NCBI RefSeq assembly: GCF_052114605.1
Contig: NZ_JBFRFB010000001.1
Span: 248,001-312,000, forward strand
Direction of reading: 5' to 3'
DNA: 64,000 nt
From: Microvirga sp052114605
Lineage (GTDB): Bacteria > Pseudomonadota > Alphaproteobacteria > Rhizobiales > Beijerinckiaceae
Under the pieces are notes generated by a model. The model worked only from the letters and a program-made list of their open reading frames with translations, did not search any database and had not been told where the DNA came from. The position numbers were made by a program, and so were the translations under genes. Positions 34,014-42,225 of this stretch are shown here, in pieces (positions within the stretch are counted from its first letter, which is position 1; every line of letters begins with the position of its first letter).

Positions 34014-34055
34014 CAAAAACAAAAAAGCTCAATCAGGGACTGACCCCGATTGAGC
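34014..34055 (-). terminator. Intrinsic terminator of the large RTX gene
   Basis: On the minus strand GCTCAATC ... GATTGAGC forms an 8-bp stem extended by a GGG/CCC pair, followed at once by TTTTTTGTTTTT. It lies 54 bases after the RTX stop. It is a textbook factor-independent terminator. Confidence 0.85.
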
Positions 34056-34109
34056 TTGAGAGGAAGAGGAGCGGCACGCTATGCGCCGCTCCTCTAACGT
34101 TTCGACGGA

Positions 34110-36338
34110 TTAGATGATGAAGAAGTCTTTTTCGGTGATTGCGAGACCAGCCTTCACCTTGGCGAAGTCGATCCCCTTCTTACCACCCAGGCCGTCCGCA
34201 TCATAGGAGATCACGCCGGTCTTGGAGTTGTAGTTGATGTAGTCGTTCTTATCCTTCGCGCCATCGATGCTGAAGAAGCTCTTGGAAAGCTTGCCAGGCT
34301 TCTGCTCCGTGCCCTTCCCGAGCTTCTTGAAGATTGCGTTATCCAGCCAGAACGAGTCGTCCTTCACACTGAAGTCCGTGATCTTGTCGAGGTTCTTCTT
34401 GGAGTCCAGCTTGGTGCCGAACACGAAGATGTCCTTGCCCTTGCCGCCAAACAGCGTGTCGTTGCCGACGCCACCACCGATGATATCCTTGCCGGTGCCG
34501 CCAGTGATCTTGTCATTGCCGATGCCGCCCGTGAGGACGTTGTTGCCTGACGAAACCTTCAGGGTCTCGTTGACAACGTCGGTCAGCGAAACCGTGAGGA
34601 TCTTGTCGACATTGGTGGTGCCGTCAAACACGCGCACCGTCACCTGGTGGCTGGCTGCCTGCTCGTAGTCGAGCAGCAGGCCGTTCTTCACCACAAGCTT
34701 GTTGCCCTGAACCGCAAAGCGGCCGCCGGCATCATCAACAAGGCTGTAGGTGAGAGCGGCAGTGTCGATGTCCGTGGAGGAGAGGTCGCCAACCACAGTG
34801 CCGTTGGCGGAGTTCTCAGCCACCGTGGCGAGAGCAAGAGCCGGCGCCGTCGGAGCATCATTCACGGAGTTGACCGTGACGGTGACCGTCTGCTTGATCG
34901 TGTTCACTCCATCAGAGATGACGATGGTGAAGCTGTCAGTGCCATGAACGTTCGCGTCCGGAATGTAGGTGAACTTGCCACCGGAGAACGTGACATCACC
35001 CTTCTGAGGACCCTTACCATTCTCGATCGTGTAGGTCAGGGTGTCATTTCCATCAACATCGCGAGCACCAATGTCGATGCCGACCAGAGCCACGTCCTCA
35101 TTAGTCGTGACGGAACGCGTCTCGGGCGCTGTCGGAACGTAATTGATGGCCGCGCTGGCGATCTTCAGAGCAGCGACGATCTTGCCGTCGCCAACGAACG
35201 CGCCACCCATGGCCGTGCGAGCGTCTAGCATAAGTGAAGCGATATCTTCTGCGAAGTCTGGGGACTGGCCCAGACGCGTCTCAATCTGCCTCAGCACAGT
35301 GGTATAGTCGGCCTCTTTGAGGGCAGCGACGCGCGCGGCGACGTCCTCATTGCCTTCAACCTTTTCCCACTTTGCGATCAGCGCGTCGCGCTCGTCGCTG
35401 AGCACCTTAACGTAGTCCTTGAGCGCTTTGGCCATTGCATCGGCATCGCCGGCACTGTCGACAGCGGTGATGAAAAGATACTTGTCGTGCTCGACCTTAA
35501 CCTGATGGGCGAGTTCAGCCTTGAGGGCTCCCAGGGTCGCGTAATCGTCGAACAGGTCGGCGACCTCCTTCAGACCAAGCACAACCGCCTTTTGGCGTCC
35601 CCAATTGTCGGGAAGCTGACGGAAGAGAGCGAGGTCAGGAGCGGAGAACAGCTGATCTTCATATTGGTCGACGACGGCCAGGATGTCGATTTCCGTCGCC
35701 TCTTCATTATCGAATGCATCGAATATATCGCTGAAGGCATCGAGAATGATGTCGTCGGTTCCTGCGTCGAGAGAAGTCATGATCGCGCCGTCGCCGTAGA
35801 AACGCTTGTCCTGCGTGGCCTCACGGGCGGCGAGCAGGCGCTCGCCGAGGGCCACCATATAGGCCTCATCCTCAGCATGAATAGCGATTTCCTGAAGAAC
35901 GGTGGTGTAGGTGTCGCTCTTGAGAGCAGCAACGCGCGCGACAACAGACGGTTTATCCGACTCACTCCACGCTTCAATCAGGAACATGCGCTCTTCATGG
36001 AGAGGAGCGCCATAGGTGTAGAGCGCAGCGGCCATCTCATCGGCGTCTTTAGCGGCATTTATGGCGGCGATGAACTCGAATTTGGCGTATTCGACCTGAA
36101 TCTGGTGAGCCAGCTCGGCCTGGATCGCCTCAATATTCTCGTAGGCGCCAAACAGTGTGGCAACTTCCTTCAGGCCGAGGGCGACTGCCTTCTGGCGGCC
36201 TGAGTTATCGAGGAGCGCACGGAAGGGAGTTTCGTTGCCGTCAAAGAAAAGTTCGGCAGCATAGGTATCGATAGCGTCGAGGATCGTCAGCTCAGTGGCA
36301 TTAGGATCATTAAAAGCAGCAAGGAGTGCGTCGGACAT
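34110..36338 (-). CDS. Large RTX protein with duplicated N-terminal domain and cadherin-like repeats
   Basis: 742 residues, acidic, no N-terminal signal peptide; likely secreted by a type I system and folded by Ca2+ outside. Two tandem about 180-residue repeats form the first half (residues about 14-190 and 200-360). Matching landmarks are GRQKAVALGLKEVATLF / GRQKAVVLGLKEVADLF, AELAHQIQVE / AELAHQVKVE, and VVARVAALKSDTYTTVL / VAARVAALKEADYTTVL. Cadherin-like or bacterial Ig-like domains follow (DGNDTLTYTIENGKGPQKG, VNDAPTAP). RTX nonapeptides run from 599 to about 640 (GGIGNDKITGGTGKD), then the C-terminal module shared with the 248-residue RTX protein. The frame opens at 36383; the ATG at 36338 (MSDALLAAFNDP) is the likely start. 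The duplicated domain is not one I recognise. Confidence 0.85.
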   Translation of the reverse strand: MSDALLAAFNDPNATELTILDAIDTYAAELFFDGNETPFRALLDNSGRQKAVALGLKEVATLFGAYENIEAIQAELAHQIQVEYAKFEFIAAINAAKDADEMAAALYTYGAPLHEERMFLIEAWSESDKPSVVARVAALKSDTYTTVLQEIAIHAEDEAYMVALGERLLAAREATQDKRFYGDGAIMTSLDAGTDDIILDAFSDIFDAFDNEEATEIDILAVVDQYEDQLFSAPDLALFRQLPDNWGRQKAVVLGLKEVADLFDDYATLGALKAELAHQVKVEHDKYLFITAVDSAGDADAMAKALKDYVKVLSDERDALIAKWEKVEGNEDVAARVAALKEADYTTVLRQIETRLGQSPDFAEDIASLMLDARTAMGGAFVGDGKIVAALKIASAAINYVPTAPETRSVTTNEDVALVGIDIGARDVDGNDTLTYTIENGKGPQKGDVTFSGGKFTYIPDANVHGTDSFTIVISDGVNTIKQTVTVTVNSVNDAPTAPALALATVAENSANGTVVGDLSSTDIDTAALTYSLVDDAGGRFAVQGNKLVVKNGLLLDYEQAASHQVTVRVFDGTTNVDKILTVSLTDVVNETLKVSSGNNVLTGGIGNDKITGGTGKDIIGGGVGNDTLFGGKGKDIFVFGTKLDSKKNLDKITDFSVKDDSFWLDNAIFKKLGKGTEQKPGKLSKSFFSIDGAKDKNDYINYNSKTGVISYDADGLGGKKGIDFAKVKAGLAITEKDFFII

Positions 36339-36371
36339 GGACAGGACCCGGAAAAGAGTGAAAACGCCGGG

Positions 36372-36401
36372 TTTATAGGACAACTTACCGAAGCATTACA
36401 A
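36372..36401 (-). promoter_or_regulatory. Candidate promoter of the large RTX gene
   Basis: On the minus strand TTGTAA (36401-36396) and TATAAA (36377-36372) are separated by 18 bases, close to a sigma-70 type promoter. The start codon is 33 bases further on. Sequence match only. Confidence 0.4.
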
Positions 36402-36530
36402 CATATAAATTCGGATGAGGTACCCCTTTTAGGGATCGCCTTAAGGATTAGTAAAGTCATATCATTTCAATGACTTCAGGTGTACTCGTACGATCGGACC
36501 ATTTAGTTAGGCTGGACAATATGTCCCAGC

Positions 36531-36567
36531 AAAATGCCTTCACCCTGTGTGAAAATAGGATGAAGGC
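36531..36567 (-). terminator. Terminator-like hairpin after lpdA
   Basis: On the minus strand GCCTTCA-T-CCT pairs with AGG-G-TGAAGGC (ten pairs with one mismatch), followed by ATTTT. It begins 16 bases after the lpdA stop and would end the pdh transcript. Confidence 0.6.
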
Positions 36568-36582
36568 CCGGATTCATCAGAA

Positions 36583-38022
36583 TCAAATGTGGATCGCGCG
36601 CCCGTAGGCGTCCATGACGGCTTCATGCATCGTCTCGGAGATGGTCGGATGCGGGAAGACGGCGTGGATCAGGTCTTCCTCTGTCGTCTCCAGGTTCATG
36701 GCGATCACGAAGCCCTGGATCATCTCGGTCACTTCAGCGCCCACCATGTGCGCGCCAAGGAGCTGGCCGGTCTTCTTGTCGAAAATCGTCTTCACCATGC
36801 CGTCCGGCTCGCCGAGCGCGATGGCCTTGCCGTTGCCGACGAAGGGGAAGCGGCCGACGCGGATGTCGTAGCCCTGCTCCTTCGCCTTGGCCTCCGTGAG
36901 GCCCACCGACGCGACCTGCGGGTTGCAATAGGTGCAGCCCGGGATCTTGGCCTTGTCCATGGCGTGCGTGTGCAGGCCCTTGATGGTCTCGACGCAGATC
37001 ACGCCCTCGTGCTCGGCCTTGTGGGCCAGCATGGGCGCGCCGGCGACGTCGCCGATGGCGTAGATGCCGGGCACATTGGTACGGCCGAGGCCGTCGGTCA
37101 CGACGACGCCGCGCTCGATCTTCACGCCGATCTTCTCGAGACCCAGATTCTCGATGTTGCCGACGACGCCGACGGCCGAAATCATCCGCTCGGCGGTGAT
37201 CGTCTGCGTGCCGCCCTTGCCGTCATCGATGGTGGCCGTGACGGAATTCGCGCCCTTCTCCACCTTCGTGACCTTGGCGCCGGTGAGGATTTTCATGCCC
37301 TGCTTCTCGAAGCGCTTGCGGGCCAGCGCCGCAATCTCGGCGTCCTCGACCGGCATGATCTGCGGCATCACCTCGACCACGGTCACCTCGGCACCCATGG
37401 TGCGATAGAAAGAGGCGAACTCGATGCCGATGGCGCCCGAGCCCATGACGAGCAGGGATTTCGGCATGGACGGCGGCACCATGGCCTCGAAATAGGTCCA
37501 GATCAGCTTGCCGTCCGGCTCGATGCCGGGCAGCGCACGCGGACGTGCGCCGGTTGCGACGATGATGTTCTTCGCCTGATACGTGCCCGGCTCCAGCACG
37601 CCCTTCGGCGTCGGATGCTGCGGCTGCATGGCCTGCTTCTTCGGAGCGGTCACGACCACTTCGCCGGGCTTCGAGATGGAAGCCTCGCCCCAGATCACAT
37701 CGACCTTGTTCTTCTTGAGCAGCATGCCCACGCCGCCGTTGAGACGGCCCGACACGCCGCGTGAGCGCTGGACGATGGCAGCCGCATCGAAGCCGATGCC
37801 TTGAGCGGACAGGCCGTAATCCTTGGCGTGCTCCATGTAATGGTAGATTTCCGCCGAGCGCAGCAGCGCCTTGGTCGGAATGCAGCCCCAGTTGAGGCAG
37901 ATGCCGCCCAGATGCTCGCGCTCCACCACGGCGGTCTTGAACCCGAGCTGCGCCGCGCGGATCGCGGCCACATAGCCGCCCGGACCGCCGCCGATGACGA
38001 TGATGTCGTATTGGTTTGCCAT
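36583..38022 (-). CDS. lpdA: Dihydrolipoamide dehydrogenase (E3)
   Basis: The FAD flavoprotein that reoxidises lipoamide on E2 with NAD+. 479 residues: FAD-binding DIIVIGGGPGGYVAA, redox disulfide in GGICLNWGCIPTKALL, NAD-binding VMGSGAIGIEFASF, and the interface catalytic His-Glu in FPHPTISETMHEA. The frame opens at 38040; the ATG at 38022 (MANQYDIIV) fits the family. It is the last gene of the pdh cluster and ends at a hairpin. Confidence 0.96.
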   Translation of the reverse strand: MANQYDIIVIGGGPGGYVAAIRAAQLGFKTAVVEREHLGGICLNWGCIPTKALLRSAEIYHYMEHAKDYGLSAQGIGFDAAAIVQRSRGVSGRLNGGVGMLLKKNKVDVIWGEASISKPGEVVVTAPKKQAMQPQHPTPKGVLEPGTYQAKNIIVATGARPRALPGIEPDGKLIWTYFEAMVPPSMPKSLLVMGSGAIGIEFASFYRTMGAEVTVVEVMPQIMPVEDAEIAALARKRFEKQGMKILTGAKVTKVEKGANSVTATIDDGKGGTQTITAERMISAVGVVGNIENLGLEKIGVKIERGVVVTDGLGRTNVPGIYAIGDVAGAPMLAHKAEHEGVICVETIKGLHTHAMDKAKIPGCTYCNPQVASVGLTEAKAKEQGYDIRVGRFPFVGNGKAIALGEPDGMVKTIFDKKTGQLLGAHMVGAEVTEMIQGFVIAMNLETTEEDLIHAVFPHPTISETMHEAVMDAYGRAIHI

Positions 38023-38036
38023 GGTGTCCAGTTCTC

Positions 38037-38507
38037 TCAAGGCGATCTAGTGTGGAGTAATCCGAAAATTCGGCTGTAAAGCCTGCTCACAAAGGAGAGT
38101 TCGGGCAAGACGAGGACAATGGCTGTGCCTGTAATTACCCACGGCACAAAGCCGATCAAGCTCGGATAGTTGATGTTTGAAGAAGTGCGTACTGCCAGGA
38201 ACACGAAGCAAGCGAGCAAAACAAGTGGGAGGCCTAGAAGTCTTGCCGTATGGGTAGGAAGCAGGACGGAGCAGATGAGAATCGGAGCTATCATCATGCT
38301 GAGCGTAAACATGATGCCGATCATCATGAACGTGAAGTCCCGTCCATGGTCAGTTTCCTTGAACATTCCATAGATCATTAAGCCTGGAACCCACGCAAAG
38401 CCAACGAACATCACGACAGCTCGCGCTTTGCCGACCCAAGTGCTTTGCGGGCAATCAAGCTTGCCTTTAGTCATGCAGCTCCCAACAACTTTGGCACTGA
38501 GCATCAT
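38037..38507 (-). CDS. Membrane protein of unknown function within the pdh cluster
   Basis: About 156 residues with four hydrophobic segments (AVVMFVGFAWVPGLMIYGMF, FMMIGIMFTLSMMIAPILICSVL, LGLPLVLLACFVFLAV and WVITGTAIVLVL). The N-terminal soluble part has two cysteines (GSCMTKGKLDCP). The frame extends to 38558, but the stretch before 38507 is a GC-rich palindrome, so the ATG pair at 38507/38504 is the likely start; an ATG at 38474 is possible. It lies between pdhC and lpdA, where the complex has no known membrane subunit. No family recognised. Confidence 0.6.
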   Translation of the reverse strand: MMLSAKVVGSCMTKGKLDCPQSTWVGKARAVVMFVGFAWVPGLMIYGMFKETDHGRDFTFMMIGIMFTLSMMIAPILICSVLLPTHTARLLGLPLVLLACFVFLAVRTSSNINYPSLIGFVPWVITGTAIVLVLPELSFVSRLYSRIFGLLHTRSP

Positions 38508-38508
38508 C

Positions 38509-38544
38509 GCGCCCCTTTTCCCTTCGGGGAGGGAGAAGGGGCGC
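38509..38544. repeat. GC-rich palindrome between pdhC and the membrane protein gene
   Basis: GCGCCCCTT at 38509-38517 pairs with AAGGGGCGC at 38536-38544, with an inner TCCC-TTCGGGGAGGGA segment. Its core resembles the CCCTCCCC/GGGGAGGG unit seen upstream of lipA, so it is likely one of the same dispersed repeats. It overlaps the ribosome-binding region of the membrane protein gene. Confidence 0.65.
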
Positions 38545-38550
38545 ATTTCC

Positions 38551-39957
38551 TTAAACAAGCATCCCCATCGGATTTTCGATGAGCCGCTTGAAGGCCGAGA
38601 GGAGTTCCGCGCCGAGTGCGCCGTCGACCACGCGGTGATCGCAGGAGAGCGTCACGGTCATGGCCTGCACGACGGCGGGGGCGTTGTTCTTCACCACCAC
38701 GCGCTGCTCGCCCGCGCCGACGGCCAGGATCGTGCCGTGCGGCGGGTTGATGACGGCCTGGAAGTCCTTGATGCCGAACATGCCTAGATTGGACACGGCA
38801 GTGGAACCGCCCGTGTACTCTTCCGGCTTCAGGCGGCGATTGCGGGCGCGACCTGCGAGGTCCTTCATCTCGGCGGAGATGGCGGTCAGCGTCTTGGTCT
38901 CGGCCTTGCGGATGATCGGCGTGAAGAGGCCGCCTTCGATGGCGACAGCCACGCCCACATCCGAGTGCTTCAGCTTCAGGATGCGATCCTCCGCCCAGAC
39001 CGCGTTGGCGCTCGGCACGCGCTGGAGCGCGATGGCGAGGGCCTTGATCACGAAGTCATTGACCGAGAGCTTGTACGAAGGCTTGCCGTCCTTGTCCTTC
39101 GACGCTGCTGCATTGACCTGCTCGCGCAGGGCCATGAGCGCATCGAGTTCGCAATCGAGCGACAGGTAGAAATGCGGCACCGTCTGCTTGGACTCGACAA
39201 GGCGCTTCGCGATAGTCTTGCGCATACCGTCGAGCGGCACTTCCTCATAAGATCCGGCCTCGAACATGGCCTTGACCTGATCGGCGCCCATGCTCGGCGC
39301 GAGCTGCGGAGCAGCGGGCTTCGCGGCTGGAGCGCCGGCGGCGACCGGCGCAGCGGCAGGCCTGGCGCCGCCGCCCTGGAGGGCCGAGCGAACGTCCTTT
39401 TCAACCACGCGGCCATGGGGCCCTGAACCTCGGATCGATGCGATGTCGATTCCGGCATCCTTCGCGATGCGCTTGGCGAGCGGCGAAGCGAAGACGCGGT
39501 TTCCGCTTGCAGCCTGCCCTGCCCCATTGGGCTTGGCTGCCTGCGCGGGACCTGCGGGAGCCTGATCGACGCGGGCATAGGACATATGCGCATTGGCATC
39601 GCCCTGCACCGTGTTCGCCTGCGGCTGGGGTGCAGCGGGAGCAGATGCCGGTGCGGTCTCGGCCTTCGGCGCGGGCGATCCGCCTGCGGGCGCGGTCACG
39701 CTCTTCGGATCCTCGTCCTCGCCTGCGATCAGCGCGATGACTTGGTTGACCGGCACATCCGACGTTCCCTCGGGCACGACGATCTTGGCGAGGATTCCTT
39801 CATCGACGGCCTCCACTTCCATGGTGGCCTTGTCGGTTTCGATCTCGGCGATCACGTCGCCGGATTTTACCGTGTCGCCTTCCTTCTTCAGCCACTTGGC
39901 AAGGTTTCCCTTTTCCATGGTGGGCGAAAGAGCGGGCATCAGGATATTGATGGGCAT
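38551..39957 (-). CDS. pdhC: Pyruvate dehydrogenase complex E2, dihydrolipoamide acetyltransferase
   Basis: It transfers the acetyl group from lipoamide to CoA and forms the core of the complex. 468 residues: one N-terminal lipoyl domain with the lipoylated Lys in IETDKATMEVEAVDEG, an Ala/Pro-rich linker, a peripheral subunit-binding domain (FASPLAKRIAKDAGID), another linker and the catalytic domain ending in SCDHRVVDGALGAELL (His/Asp active site). The start at 39957 (MPINILMPALSPTMEKG) is clear. Confidence 0.96.
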   Translation of the reverse strand: MPINILMPALSPTMEKGNLAKWLKKEGDTVKSGDVIAEIETDKATMEVEAVDEGILAKIVVPEGTSDVPVNQVIALIAGEDEDPKSVTAPAGGSPAPKAETAPASAPAAPQPQANTVQGDANAHMSYARVDQAPAGPAQAAKPNGAGQAASGNRVFASPLAKRIAKDAGIDIASIRGSGPHGRVVEKDVRSALQGGGARPAAAPVAAGAPAAKPAAPQLAPSMGADQVKAMFEAGSYEEVPLDGMRKTIAKRLVESKQTVPHFYLSLDCELDALMALREQVNAAASKDKDGKPSYKLSVNDFVIKALAIALQRVPSANAVWAEDRILKLKHSDVGVAVAIEGGLFTPIIRKAETKTLTAISAEMKDLAGRARNRRLKPEEYTGGSTAVSNLGMFGIKDFQAVINPPHGTILAVGAGEQRVVVKNNAPAVVQAMTVTLSCDHRVVDGALGAELLSAFKRLIENPMGMLV

Positions 39958-39983
39958 GACGTTTTGGATCCTGATCTTGAGAA

Positions 39984-40280
39984 TTAGTTTATGGCTGACG
40001 TCGAGCCGTGGTCGCTCGGATCGTCCAGCTCGGCTTGAATTCCTGCCGTGATCTCCGCCAGGGCCTCCTCCTCCGAGAAGTCGGTTTCCGTGGCGTAGAT
40101 GCGCGCAGCGTGATGGGCGAGATCCACCAGGAGCACGCCCCAGGTGAACGGATCGTCGAAGGCGCGGCGCAGCGCGATGCTCACCGCCCCATCGACCACC
40201 GAAGCCCTCAAAATCTCGACGCCGCCCCTTTCGAGCGCATCAGGCGGAACGTTGAGAGCTTCGAACTTTTTGTCGGTCAT
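39984..40280 (-). CDS. DUF5076 domain-containing protein
   Basis: 98 residues, acidic: MTDKKFEALNVPPDALERGG, then VSIALRRAFDDPFTWGVLLVDLAHHAARIY and an EEEALAEI helix. It matches the small uncharacterised protein regularly found between pdhB and pdhC in Hyphomicrobiales. The frame opens far upstream (40544); the ATG at 40280 gives the family start. It lies 26 bases before pdhC. The constant location suggests a link to the complex, but no role is proven. Confidence 0.75.
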   Translation of the reverse strand: MTDKKFEALNVPPDALERGGVEILRASVVDGAVSIALRRAFDDPFTWGVLLVDLAHHAARIYATETDFSEEEALAEITAGIQAELDDPSDHGSTSAIN

Positions 40281-40293
40281 GTGCCGATCTCCG

Positions 40294-40707
40294 TCAGAAA
40301 GCCGAACAGCCAGTTCCTCCATCTGCAGCAGGGCTACAGCGGAGGATGTTGGCGAATTTGTCGGCACTGGCAGGTATGAAAAATATGTAATCCGGATTCG
40401 CTGTGTTGCCTTTGCAGGACACGTTCCACAGGCTTCGACCGTCCTGGGCTCTCTCGGTAATGCGTGATGCATTAGGCGTGCATTCCTCACCCGCCTTCCG
40501 CAGCATGCCCGTGAAAGTCGACAAGCGTTGACCCGCTGAAGCACCCATGAGCTGACTTGTGGAGATGCCCGCGGGATTGATCACCGAGCGCCTCGCCAAC
40601 GCGGCCATATAATTGGCTGCAGGCTTGCTCTCGGTCTCCCGCGTGGAGTTGCAGGCCGCTAGAGATCCAGCGACTACAACAACCAGCAATGCGGAACGGA
40701 TGATCAT
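40294..40707 (-). CDS. Putative lipoprotein of unknown function
   Basis: 137 residues. The N-terminus MIIRSALLVVVVAGSLAACNS is a lipoprotein signal with an LAAC lipobox, so it should be exported and lipid-anchored. Further cysteines (GEECTPN, NVSCKGN, LRCSPAADGGTGC) may pair in the periplasm. It starts 10 bases after the pdhB stop and ends 13 bases before the DUF5076 gene, on the same strand. No family recognised. Confidence 0.65.
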   Translation of the reverse strand: MIIRSALLVVVVAGSLAACNSTRETESKPAANYMAALARRSVINPAGISTSQLMGASAGQRLSTFTGMLRKAGEECTPNASRITERAQDGRSLWNVSCKGNTANPDYIFFIPASADKFANILRCSPAADGGTGCSAF

Positions 40708-40716
40708 TGCGCGACC

Positions 40717-42168
40717 TTACCGATAGCAAACGGCCTTCGCCGCCTGGACGACCTCGGCCACTGACGGGAGGGCGAGCTTTTCCAGGTTGGCGGCGTACGG
40801 CATGGGCACGTCCTTACCGGTCACGCGGATCACGGGTGCGTCGAGGTAGTCGAACGCATGCTCCATGATGCGCGCGGCGATCTCTGCGCCGACGCCCGAT
40901 TGCGGATAGCCCTCTTCCACCGTGATGCAGCGGCCCGTCTTCATGACGGAAGCGACGATGGTGTCGGTGTCCATGGGGCGGATCGTGCGCAGGTCGATCA
41001 CCTCGGCGGAGATGCCTTCCTTCTCAAGCTCCTGAGCGGCCTTGAGCGCATAGGTCATGCCGATGGCGAAGGAGATGATGGTGACGTCCTTGCCCTCGCG
41101 GTGAATGCGCGCCTTGCCGATCGGCACAGTGAAGTCATCGAGCTTCGGCACTGGGAAGGACTGACCGTAGAGAATTTCGTTCTCCAGGAAGATCACCGGG
41201 TTCGGATCGCGGATCGCGCTCTTGAGCAGGCCCTTCGCGTCGGAAGCCGAGTAAGGCGCCACGACCTTGAGGCCCGGAATCTGCGAGTACCAGGCCGAGA
41301 AGTCCTGGCTGTGCTGGGCACCCACGCGGGCTGCTGCGCCGTTCGGGCCGCGGAACACGATTGGAGCGCCGAGCTGGCCGCCGGACATGTAGAGGGTCTT
41401 GGCCGCCGAGTTGATGATCTGGTCGATCGCCTGCATGGCGAAGTTGAAGGTCATGAACTCGACGATGGGGCGCAGGCCCGTGAAGGCCGCGCCGACGCCG
41501 ATGCCGGCGAAGCCGTGCTCGGTGATCGGCGTGTCGATCACGCGCTTAGGCCCGAATTCCTGCAGCAGCCCTTGGGTGACCTTGTAGGCGCCCTGATATT
41601 CGGCGACCTCTTCACCCATTACAAAGACCTTGTCGTCCTTGCGCATTTCTTCGGCCATGGCATCGCGCAGCGCTTCGCGAACCGTCATGTTGACAAGCTC
41701 GGTGCCCTCCGGGATTTCGGCCATGGCGTCGTAGCTCGTGCGGTTGGTGATGACCGACGGAGCGGCGGGCTCCGCGACGGGCGCGGCGTCCGTGCCGGGG
41801 ATGGAATCCGGAGACGGCCTGTCGGCCATGCCTTCGCGCTCCATGTCGGGCGTCGGGGCCTTCTGCGCTTCCGGCGCAGGAGCAGCCGGTGCCTTCGCCG
41901 ACGATGCGGCATTCGACACGTCCTCGCCTTCGCTCGCGAGCACGGCGATGGGCGTATTCACCGCAACGTTGTCGGTGCCATCGGAGACGAGGATCTTGGC
42001 GAGGATACCCTCGTCGATCGCCTCGACCTCCATGGTCGCCTTGTCGGTCTCGATCTCGGCCAGCACGTCGCCGGGTTTGACCTGATCGCCTTCTTTTTTC
42101 AGCCACTTGGCCAGTTTGCCCTGCTCCATGGTGGGCGAGAGGGCGGGCATGAGAATATCGATCGCCAT
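40717..42168 (-). CDS. pdhB: Pyruvate dehydrogenase E1 beta with N-terminal lipoyl domain
   Basis: 483 residues. The first about 80 residues are a lipoyl domain (ILMPALSPTMEQGKLAKWLK, lipoylated Lys in IETDKATMEVEAIDEG), then an Ala/Pro-rich linker. The transketolase-like E1 beta part starts near ALRDAMAEEMRKDDKVFVMGEEVAEYQGAY and ends with the transketolase C-domain (TVEEGYPQSGVGAEIA). It forms the E1 heterotetramer with PdhA. The extra lipoyl domain on E1 beta is characteristic of alphaproteobacteria. Confidence 0.96.
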   Translation of the reverse strand: MAIDILMPALSPTMEQGKLAKWLKKEGDQVKPGDVLAEIETDKATMEVEAIDEGILAKILVSDGTDNVAVNTPIAVLASEGEDVSNAASSAKAPAAPAPEAQKAPTPDMEREGMADRPSPDSIPGTDAAPVAEPAAPSVITNRTSYDAMAEIPEGTELVNMTVREALRDAMAEEMRKDDKVFVMGEEVAEYQGAYKVTQGLLQEFGPKRVIDTPITEHGFAGIGVGAAFTGLRPIVEFMTFNFAMQAIDQIINSAAKTLYMSGGQLGAPIVFRGPNGAAARVGAQHSQDFSAWYSQIPGLKVVAPYSASDAKGLLKSAIRDPNPVIFLENEILYGQSFPVPKLDDFTVPIGKARIHREGKDVTIISFAIGMTYALKAAQELEKEGISAEVIDLRTIRPMDTDTIVASVMKTGRCITVEEGYPQSGVGAEIAARIMEHAFDYLDAPVIRVTGKDVPMPYAANLEKLALPSVAEVVQAAKAVCYR

Positions 42169-42225
42169 GAAAGACTCGTGTTGATTGTCGCTAAGGCGAG
42201 AATTGGGGCGGCGCTGTTGCGCCGC

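Noticed and set aside
32358..34043. 561-codon plus-strand frame opposite the catalase gene
   Set aside because: Shadow of a certain catalase reading frame; composition is that of an antisense frame.
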